Of a stretch of DNA of 39,065 bases, positions 32,295-39,065 are shown piece by piece. Origin of the DNA: Tyzzerella sp. UBA1042 (GTDB lineage: Bacteria > Bacillota > Clostridia > Lachnospirales > Anaerotignaceae); contig DCDZ01000034.1 in assembly GCA_002316675.1 (NCBI GenBank), positions 14,231-53,295 on the forward strand, written 5' to 3'. The notes below the pieces were generated by a model. That model was not told the origin of the DNA. It saw only the letters and a program-made list of their open reading frames with translations, and ran no database searches. The stretch's first letter is position 1. The number at the start of each line of letters is the position of its first letter. The translations under genes were made by a program, and so were the position numbers.

Positions 32295-34400
32295 ATGAAT
32301 CTATTTACAAAGAGTATTGCAAGAAAAATGATTTTCGCAACAGTTTTGCCTTTAGTTATTTTATTTCTCATTATGATTTATGTCGTTTTGGGACACGTGA
32401 AGAGCAGTATTGAAGAACAATCCAATCAAGTGATCGAAACAAGCTCTATTAGTGCATCATGGCAGATTAGTGAATATTTTGCCAAATATTACTCCTTGAT
32501 TGAATCGGGATCAAAGAGTTCAATTTATAGAGATTACATGGACTTGGTTACCTCAGAGACAAATGTAAAAGACACACCGGAGTTTGATAAAATATTTAAT
32601 GAGCTGAAGGAGTTGTCTACGCTTGATGCAGATAATATCCAAGCTGTTTGGTGGGCAGACCTGGATTCAAGCCAGCTGATTATGTCCGATGGATATGTGG
32701 CGGACCTCAACGGAGATTGGGAGATTACCCAGCGCCCTTGGTATATCAAAATGATGGAAAAGAATGGTTTGGCATTGTCTGACCCATATATAGATGTCAG
32801 CACACAAAAATTGGTTGTTACCATTGCCATTCCTGTTTATCAAAACGGTGAAATGGTGGGCGCTTTTGGTCTGGATATGTTATTAGATCAAGTGAATGCG
32901 ATTATGAGCAGCTTGAAATTGGGAGAAACCGGATATTTCTCCATCGTGACAGAGGAAAATGTCTTTGTTTATGATCCAAATGCCGATTTTATTATGAAAA
33001 ATATTGATGAGTTGGCGTTAGGCGAAGAAGTCACCAGTTTTGTAAAGAACCCTGCCGGTGAGGTTGAGCAATTTGATTTAGGCGGCGAAACTCTTTGCGG
33101 TTTTGCATCTACCGTGGCGGACAGTGGGTGGAAAGTAATTTCAACCATACCGAAGGCGGAAGTGGATGCCTCATATTTGAAAACCCGGTCCATTTTGTTT
33201 GGCATTATTGGTATCATTATGCTGATTCTTTGCGTTGTTATTTATGTATCGGCGAAAAAAATGATTAGCCCATTACGTAAATTGGCGGCGGCTTCCGATA
33301 AAATTGCCGAAGGCGATCTGGATGTTGAAGTAGATATTAGAACCAACGATGAAACAGCTTTTCTGGCACAATCCTTTGGGAAAACGGTGGTGCGTTTAAA
33401 GGGATATATCGCATACATAGAGGAAATTTCCGAATTATTGAAGCAAATCGGGCAAGGGAGTTTCTGCTTGAATTTCAAGCAGAACTATGACGGAGAATTT
33501 GCTATCATTAAAGATGCGTTGGTTTCCACAGCGGAGTTGGTTAGGGACACACTCATTCAAATCAATGTGGCTGCTGAACAGGTTGCATCCGGCTCCGATC
33601 AGGTTTCCAGCGGTGCCCAGGCCCTTTCTCAAGGGGCGACAGAGCAGGCAAGCTCCATTGAAGAATTATCAGCAACCATGAATGATATTTCAGACCAGAT
33701 TAAGAAAACTGCGGAAAATGCCACAAAAGCGAAGGAGATCGCAATAGAATCTTCCCATGCCACCTCCCATGGACAGGAACAAATGAAGCATATGGTGGAT
33801 GCCATGGAGGATATTAGCCGCACTTCAAATGAAATTGGTAAAATCATTAAAAATATTGATGATATTGCGTTCCAAACAAACATCCTTGCGTTAAATGCAG
33901 CGGTGGAAGCAGCTCGGGCGGGGAATGCGGGCAAGGGCTTTGCTGTGGTTGCGGATGAGGTTCGTAATCTTGCAAGCAAATCAGCAGAGAGTGCGAAAAA
34001 TACATCTCTCCTGATTGAGAACGCCTTAAGAGCCATTGAAAAGGGAACACATATTGTAAACGGCACAGCAAAATCCTTGGAAAATATTGTTCAAGGGACT
34101 GAGAAATCTACGGAAATTATTCAATATATTGCGGATGCAAGCAACGAGCAGGCACAGGCAATCGGCCAGGTAAACCTTGGCATTGAACAAATTTCCGCCG
34201 TTGTGCAGACCAATAGCGCTACTGCCGAGGAAGAAGCGGCGGCAAGTGAAGAATTGTCTGCCCAGGCACAGCTGTTAAAAGAGCTTATGTCAAAGTTTGA
34301 TCTGGGCGAAGGCTCCGACGGAGGAAATACTACAGGCTCCGCTGACACAGCAAGCTTTGAGGATTCCGATTTTAATAGTGACAACAATGCTAAATATTAA
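32295..34400 (+). CDS. Methyl-accepting chemotaxis protein with double Cache sensor
   Basis: The 701-residue receptor has a membrane helix at about residues 12-32. A double-Cache extracellular domain follows (about 35-300), with VWWADLDSSQLIMSDG, ITQRPWYIKMMEKN and VTIAIPVYQNGEMVGAFGLD. A second helix lies near 300-322, then HAMP and a long signalling domain. The tip reads NIDDIAFQTNILALNAAVEA, near-identical to the other receptor in this window. Double-Cache domains often bind amino acids. The acidic, Ser/Thr-rich C-terminal tail has no CheR pentapeptide. A folded leader may regulate it. Confidence 0.95.
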   Translation: MNLFTKSIARKMIFATVLPLVILFLIMIYVVLGHVKSSIEEQSNQVIETSSISASWQISEYFAKYYSLIESGSKSSIYRDYMDLVTSETNVKDTPEFDKIFNELKELSTLDADNIQAVWWADLDSSQLIMSDGYVADLNGDWEITQRPWYIKMMEKNGLALSDPYIDVSTQKLVVTIAIPVYQNGEMVGAFGLDMLLDQVNAIMSSLKLGETGYFSIVTEENVFVYDPNADFIMKNIDELALGEEVTSFVKNPAGEVEQFDLGGETLCGFASTVADSGWKVISTIPKAEVDASYLKTRSILFGIIGIIMLILCVVIYVSAKKMISPLRKLAAASDKIAEGDLDVEVDIRTNDETAFLAQSFGKTVVRLKGYIAYIEEISELLKQIGQGSFCLNFKQNYDGEFAIIKDALVSTAELVRDTLIQINVAAEQVASGSDQVSSGAQALSQGATEQASSIEELSATMNDISDQIKKTAENATKAKEIAIESSHATSHGQEQMKHMVDAMEDISRTSNEIGKIIKNIDDIAFQTNILALNAAVEAARAGNAGKGFAVVADEVRNLASKSAESAKNTSLLIENALRAIEKGTHIVNGTAKSLENIVQGTEKSTEIIQYIADASNEQAQAIGQVNLGIEQISAVVQTNSATAEEEAAASEELSAQAQLLKELMSKFDLGEGSDGGNTTGSADTASFEDSDFNSDNNAKY

Positions 34401-34471
34401 AAAGATAATTCTCATATGTTACATAGAAATTTGAAAGCTTTGTGTTTTGTATTTTTAATGTAATTGCGTGA

Positions 34472-34517
34472 AAAACCCCTCCAAACCAAAGAGTCTCTAA
34501 AGGTTTGGAGGGGTTTT
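34472..34517. terminator. Bidirectional terminator between the chemoreceptor and parC-like genes
   Basis: AAAACCCCTCCAAACC pairs perfectly with GGTTTGGAGGGGTTTT around a 14-base loop. Its symmetric A and T ends suit two convergent genes. Confidence 0.92.
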
Positions 34518-34562
34518 AAAAAAATTTGGCTGCAAAATGAACAAAAAGCTTTTGTATTAATT

Positions 34563-36788
34563 TTATACGTTTGTATCCAAGGTCTGCTGCAAATGAAATC
34601 CGTTTGCCGCTTTATCTTTTTCCTGAATAAAATGCCCAGTAGTGGGTATTTTTTTGGTGCGATAATACGCAATCTCATCAGAATGGAATGCTTCGGGCTT
34701 ATAGACTGCCGATACAAAACTATTTTTCTTTAAGGTATACACTTGGATACCGGAAGCATTTTTTGAAACATTGAATGGAATCATTTCAGAATTCAGCAGG
34801 GTAGCCTTGTCTTGATCCCGCAGGAGAAGAAAGTCAGCTTCTTCTTCCAGCTTTTCCATATAGATCAGCTTTGCCCGGGCAGAGTATGCGTTCACCAGCT
34901 TGCGGCGGTTCATTTTTGTGGCATAAGCCGAGAGCTGAACTTTTGCCGCCTTGCCGTTTTCAAAAAAGAAAACAAGGAATCCCGAATAGTCGGTGGTGGC
35001 AGTCATATAGAGAATGCGCTCATCTGCCTCCATGCCCAGAAGGTTGGGCAGATACTCTCCCAAGATACTGGCTTTGGTGTCGGGAATATCGTAGGCTTTC
35101 ATTTTATAAACGTTGCACTGATCAGAGAAAAATAGAATTTCCGATCGGTTTGTAGCTTCCAATTCGTATAAAATTTTGTCTTCCTCTTTGAGCTTTTGCT
35201 CGCCTGCGGAGCGTAGGGAGGCAAGGGGAATTTTTTTGAAATAATTTTCTGCGGTCAAGAAAAGCCGGATTCCATAATCCTCAATCAAGTCATCCTTAGT
35301 GATGGTAATAACCGCATCTTCCTGCACAATTTCCGTTTTTCTAGGCTTTCCGTATTTTTTCTGTACAGATTTCAATTGTTTGCAAATAATGTTTCGTATT
35401 TTCCCATCGCTTTTTAAAGTGTCTTTTAAGGTTTCGATTTCATCGGCAAGGGTTTTTAATTCTTCTGTTCGCCTTAAAATATATTCTTTATTGATGTTTC
35501 GCAGTTTGATTTCCGCAATGTATTCCCCTTGAATTTGGTCAATCTCAAAGCCTTGCATCAAATTGGGCACAACCATACTTTCCTGCTCTGTATTGCGGAT
35601 GATGGAAATGGCCTTATCAATATCTAATAAAATTTTGGAAAGTCCCATCAGCAAATGGAATTTTTCCTCTTTTTTCCCAATATCAAAGGCCAGCTGACGG
35701 CGAATGGAACCCATACGAAATGCCACCCAATATTTTAGAATCTCGCCTACGCCCAAGGTCATGGGTCTGCCTTGTATGAGTACGTTAAAATTACAGCTAA
35801 AGCTATCGGAAAGGGGGGTTAGGCTAAAAAGCTTGTGCATCAGCAGCTGAGGGTTTGTGTTCCGCTTAATATCCAGTGTGATTTTTAAGCCGTTTAAGTC
35901 TGTTTCATCTCGAATATCGGTGATGTCTCTAATTTTTCCGCTTTTTGCCAAAGCAAGAACCTTGTCGATAATGCTTTCAATATTTGTGGTGTATGGAATT
36001 TCATAAATTTCAATACAGCTGTTTTTCTGATCAAAATGATATTTTGCCCGCAGCTTAAAGCTGCCCCGGCCGGTTTTATATATTTGTTCTAAACCCTTAC
36101 GATTATAGATCAACTCGCCCCCCGTTGAAAAATCCGGTGCGGGAAGGTGGTCACAAAGGTCAATAGAAGCATCCTTAATGTATTGTATGGTTGCTTCGCA
36201 AAGCTCGGATAAATTAAAACTGCAAATGGAGCTGGCCATGCCTACGGCAATCCCCAGATTTGGATTTGCCAAAATATTGGGGAAGGTGGTGGGTAAGAGG
36301 GACGGCTCCTTTATGGTACCATCATAATTGTCTATAAAATCCACGGTATTTTTTTCAATATCGCCAAAAATTTCGCTGCAAATGGCGGCAAGCTTCACCT
36401 CAGTGTAACGGGGTGCGGCATAGGCCATATCTTTTGAATACTGCTTGCCGAAATTCCCTTTGGAATCTACGAAAGGCACTAAGAGGGCGCCGTTTCCTTC
36501 GGTGAGACGCACCAGGGTTTCATAGATTGCGCCATCTCCATGGGGGTTCAGCTTCATAGTCTGCCCTACAACATTGGAGGATTTGGTACGGTCTCCTTTC
36601 AGCAGGTTCATAAGATACATGGTGTATAAAAGCTTCCTGTGGGAGGGCTTGAAGCCGTCAATTTCGGGGATTGCCCGAGAAACGATCACACTCATGGCAT
36701 AGGGCATATAGTTCAATTCCAAGGTTTGGGTAATGGGTTGTTCCTGTATGAAGTTTTCAGTTGTTTCTGTGGTTTTTTTTCTTGCCAT
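34563..36788 (-). CDS. Type IIA topoisomerase A subunit, divergent ParC/GyrA-like
   Basis: The 741-residue protein has the breakage-reunion domain at residues about 25-470. The catalytic Tyr is in YAAPRYTEVKLA near 128, and the helix-turn-helix region reads MKLNPHGDGAIYETLVRL near 80-96. Gly stands where gyrase and ParC have the quinolone-contact Ser, and Glu where Asp/Glu is usual. The C-terminal region is short and lacks the GyrA-box QRRGGKG, so topoisomerase IV-like strand passage is more likely than supercoiling. It follows the parE-like gene by 20 bases and is cotranscribed with it. It may be an accessory enzyme if standard gyrAB and parCE exist elsewhere. Confidence 0.85.
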   Translation of the reverse strand: MARKKTTETTENFIQEQPITQTLELNYMPYAMSVIVSRAIPEIDGFKPSHRKLLYTMYLMNLLKGDRTKSSNVVGQTMKLNPHGDGAIYETLVRLTEGNGALLVPFVDSKGNFGKQYSKDMAYAAPRYTEVKLAAICSEIFGDIEKNTVDFIDNYDGTIKEPSLLPTTFPNILANPNLGIAVGMASSICSFNLSELCEATIQYIKDASIDLCDHLPAPDFSTGGELIYNRKGLEQIYKTGRGSFKLRAKYHFDQKNSCIEIYEIPYTTNIESIIDKVLALAKSGKIRDITDIRDETDLNGLKITLDIKRNTNPQLLMHKLFSLTPLSDSFSCNFNVLIQGRPMTLGVGEILKYWVAFRMGSIRRQLAFDIGKKEEKFHLLMGLSKILLDIDKAISIIRNTEQESMVVPNLMQGFEIDQIQGEYIAEIKLRNINKEYILRRTEELKTLADEIETLKDTLKSDGKIRNIICKQLKSVQKKYGKPRKTEIVQEDAVITITKDDLIEDYGIRLFLTAENYFKKIPLASLRSAGEQKLKEEDKILYELEATNRSEILFFSDQCNVYKMKAYDIPDTKASILGEYLPNLLGMEADERILYMTATTDYSGFLVFFFENGKAAKVQLSAYATKMNRRKLVNAYSARAKLIYMEKLEEEADFLLLRDQDKATLLNSEMIPFNVSKNASGIQVYTLKKNSFVSAVYKPEAFHSDEIAYYRTKKIPTTGHFIQEKDKAANGFHLQQTLDTNV

Positions 36789-36808
36789 TTTGGTACACCG
36801 TCTTTCTC

Positions 36809-38785
36809 TTAGCTAATGTCTGTCAAATCCAGATATCTGTAGCCTTCTTCGGCAATAAATTCTTTTCTGCCGGCCAAATTTTCCCCAAGCAGAAGCTCAA
36901 ACATTTCCTGGGTTTGTTCTGCATCATCGGGAGTGACCAAAACCAAGCGTCTGGTGGCCGGGTTCATTGTGGTTTCCCACATCATTTCCGGTTGGTTTTC
37001 GCCAAGGCCCTTGGAGCGGTTGATCTTCACCTTTCCTTTCAGGCGGCTGAGAAGCTCCGTTTTTTCCGTTTCCGAATAGGCAAAAAAGGTCTGCTTTCCA
37101 TTTAAAATTTCATAAAGGGGGGATTCGGCAATATAAACCTTTTTTTCATGAATTAGGGTGGGAACCAGACGATACAGCATGGTGAGCAGCAGTGTTCGTA
37201 TTTGGAATCCATCCACATCGGCATCGGTACAAAGAATGATTTTGTGCCAACGCAGCTGGCTTAAATCGAAAGAGTTTAAATCCGAGGTGTGCTTGGATTT
37301 AATTTCCACACCGCAGCCCAAAACCTTTAAAAGGTCCGTAATAATATCATTTGCAAAAATTCTGTTATAATCGGCCTTCAAGCAGTTTAAAATTTTACCG
37401 CGAATGGGGATAATGGCTTGGAATTCCGCATCCCTGCCCAATTTACAAGCACCCAATGCAGAATCCCCCTCTACGATATAGATTTCACGGCGATTGATAT
37501 CCTTTGTACGGCAGTTTACAAATTTTTCTACCCGGTTATTCATATCCAAAGAGCCGGTCAGCTTTTTGCGGATAGAAATTCTGGTTTTTTCCGCAGTTTC
37601 ACGGCTTCTCTTGTTTGCCAATACTTGAGATGCAATTTTTTCTGCGTCAATCTTGTTTTCAATGAAATAAATCTCCAGCTGCTCCTTGAAAAAATCTGTC
37701 ATGGCTTCTTGAATAAATTTATTTGTAATGGATTTTTTTGTCTGGTTCTCATAGCTGGTCACTGTGGAGAAGGAGTTGATGACCAAAATCAGACTATCCT
37801 CAATATCAGAGAATGTAATTTTCTTTTCCTCTTTTTTATAGAGAGCGTTGGCCTTCAGAAATTTATCTATGGCAAAGACGAAGGAGTTTTTCACCGCTTT
37901 GTCAGGAGAACCGCCGTATTCCAAAAAACTGGAATTGTGATAATATTCCAAACAATTCACTTGGTTATTAAAACAAAAGGCCGCCTCAAATTTCAGCCGA
38001 TACTCCGGCTTGTCCTCCCGGTCTTTGCCCTTTGTTTCTGTTTGCAGATACTGCACCTCGGTCAGGCTGTCTTTACCCGAAAGTTCCTTCAAATAGTCCT
38101 GAATACCATTTTCATAGTAATAAATAAATGTTTCGCCGCTTTCTTCATCAAACAGCGAAAAGGTCAGGCCTGCATTAACAATGGCCTGTTTTTTTAAAAT
38201 ATCTTGAAAGTAGGAAAGGGGAATTTGAATATCCGTAAAAACATCTCGGTCGGGGCGCCATTTAATTTGCGTGCCGGAGGGATGTTTTTCCGCTTCTTCC
38301 TGCATCAAACCGCCGATGTTTTCGCCTTTTTCAAAATGCAGGCTGTAGCAAATGCTGTCACGGTAAACCACTGCATCCATATATTCGGAAGCATATTGGG
38401 TTGCACAGGTGCCAAGGCCGTTTAAACCAAGGCTGAATTCATAATTTTCCCCTGTGTTATTCTGATATTTTCCGCCGGCATACAGCTCACAGAAAACCAA
38501 TTCCCAATTATACCGCTGTTCTTTGCTGTTATAATCCACTGGGATACCGCGACCATAATCCTGAATCATAATGGAGTGATCCCGATAGCGGGCAACTTCA
38601 ATTTTTTCCCCATAGCCCTCTCGGGCCTCATCAATGGAATTGGAAAGTATTTCAAATACAGCGTGCTGGCATCCATCTATGCCATCGGAGCCGAAAATAA
38701 CACCGGGACGAAGGCGAACACGCTCTGCGCCCTTTAGGGAGGTAATACTTTCGTTTGTATAGTTCGATTTTTGTTGAGAATTCAT
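36809..38785 (-). CDS. Type IIA topoisomerase B subunit, divergent ParE/GyrB-like
   Basis: The 658-residue protein has a GHKL ATPase domain: EILSNSIDEAREG with the catalytic Glu, QDYGRGIP, and the ATP-lid LGLNGLGTCATQYAS where GyrB/ParE have an HGVGxSxVNALS motif. A Toprim domain carries EGDSALG in place of EGDSAGG, then IPIRGKILN and TDADVDGFQI, and NRSKGLGENQPEMMW near the end. Catalytic Glu, Lys and Asp residues are kept, so the enzyme should be active, but it is clearly outside the standard ParE/GyrB groups. ATG 38785 has AGGTG six bases upstream; a GTG at 38794 would add three residues. It is the first gene of the pair. Confidence 0.87.
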   Translation of the reverse strand: MNSQQKSNYTNESITSLKGAERVRLRPGVIFGSDGIDGCQHAVFEILSNSIDEAREGYGEKIEVARYRDHSIMIQDYGRGIPVDYNSKEQRYNWELVFCELYAGGKYQNNTGENYEFSLGLNGLGTCATQYASEYMDAVVYRDSICYSLHFEKGENIGGLMQEEAEKHPSGTQIKWRPDRDVFTDIQIPLSYFQDILKKQAIVNAGLTFSLFDEESGETFIYYYENGIQDYLKELSGKDSLTEVQYLQTETKGKDREDKPEYRLKFEAAFCFNNQVNCLEYYHNSSFLEYGGSPDKAVKNSFVFAIDKFLKANALYKKEEKKITFSDIEDSLILVINSFSTVTSYENQTKKSITNKFIQEAMTDFFKEQLEIYFIENKIDAEKIASQVLANKRSRETAEKTRISIRKKLTGSLDMNNRVEKFVNCRTKDINRREIYIVEGDSALGACKLGRDAEFQAIIPIRGKILNCLKADYNRIFANDIITDLLKVLGCGVEIKSKHTSDLNSFDLSQLRWHKIILCTDADVDGFQIRTLLLTMLYRLVPTLIHEKKVYIAESPLYEILNGKQTFFAYSETEKTELLSRLKGKVKINRSKGLGENQPEMMWETTMNPATRRLVLVTPDDAEQTQEMFELLLGENLAGRKEFIAEEGYRYLDLTDIS

Positions 38786-39013
38786 AAAAAACACCTGCTT
38801 TATGTTTTATCTTACACTAAAAATAGAAGGGAAGTAAAATATCCCAATTTATATAGGGTAACATTAGTTCCTCTATGGTGTCAAGGCGATGGTTCCTTGA
38901 CTTTCCGCAGATTTATCTACAGAACCTTGATTCTATCAGTATGATTATAAAAAAATTTCAAGAAATGTCTAAACTATAAGGAATCCGAATCCTTTTTGTT
39001 GTAAAATTAAGCT

Positions 39014-39041
39014 ACGAAACAAAAATCTCACGAAACAAAAA
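39014..39041. repeat. Two tandem copies of ACGAAACAAAAA
   Basis: ACGAAACAAAAA occurs at 39014-39025 and 39030-39041 with a 16-base period, 15 bases before the start of a truncated frame. It could be a protein-binding site or part of a mobile element end. Confidence 0.6.
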
Positions 39042-39056
39042 GAGAAAGGGTTCCTT

Positions 39057-39065
39057 ATGGCTAAT
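39057..39065 (+). CDS. Start of an unidentified gene cut by the window edge
   Basis: GAGAAAGGG lies six bases before ATGGCTAAT, a plausible ribosome binding site and first three codons (M-A-N). Too little is visible to identify the product. It diverges from the parE-like gene. Confidence 0.4.

Noticed and set aside
1..39065. CRISPR arrays, prophage genes, rRNA and tRNA genes
   Set aside because: No regularly spaced repeats, phage structural genes, ribosomal RNA signatures or tRNA cloverleaf with TTCRANY were seen on either strand.

Overview
The window is about 39 kb of moderately AT-rich DNA from a low-GC Gram-positive anaerobe. It is most likely a member of the Clostridia close to Lachnospirales; I cannot fix the genus. 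The reasons are strong Shine-Dalgarno sites (GGAGG), many U-tailed intrinsic terminators, a Met-type T-box leader, a perfect PerR box, a Firmicutes-type 6S RNA, a DUF4180 gene, and a divergent ParE/ParC-like pair. I found no prophage, CRISPR array, rRNA or tRNA, and no complete insertion sequence.

Left part (1-7 kb): the 3' end of a fused nadD-yqeK gene is followed by rsfS and a strong terminator. A LysR regulator then diverges from a three-gene operon: a 2-hydroxyacid dehydrogenase, an RraA/HMG-aldolase-like protein and an SLC13-type anion permease. This looks like uptake and cleavage of an unknown hydroxy-dicarboxylate. About 1.1 kb without a convincing gene follows; it carries a cluster of hairpins and ends in a promoter plus a terminator-like leader in front of gltB.

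Middle (7-22 kb): gltB-gltD (glutamate synthase) converge with a single-Cache chemoreceptor. Next come a DUF4180 gene and a Mef-like MFS efflux gene. The efflux gene is preceded by a six-codon leader peptide ORF (MYYIFL) and an intrinsic terminator, the layout of an antibiotic-sensing attenuator. A Prx6-type peroxiredoxin under a perfect PerR box, a phzF-like gene next to an rlmD-like 23S rRNA methyltransferase, an S1-domain protein and a small membrane protein complete this part.

Right part (22-39 kb): a Met T-box precedes metN-metI-metQ and an M20 amidohydrolase. On the minus strand lie a MATE exporter with its own promoter and folded leader, an MBL-fold hydrolase and class II fructose-bisphosphate aldolase. 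On the plus strand are a signal peptidase II, a 6S RNA, a possible structured leader and a double-Cache chemoreceptor. The parE-parC-like topoisomerase pair closes the window on the minus strand. The last nine bases begin another reading frame, preceded by a tandem repeat.

Most of the window is ordinary chromosomal housekeeping. The points most worth following are the MYYIFL attenuator, the hydroxyacid/aldolase/permease operon, the folded leader before the 32 kb chemoreceptor, the hairpin cluster at 6.3 kb and the divergent topoisomerase.
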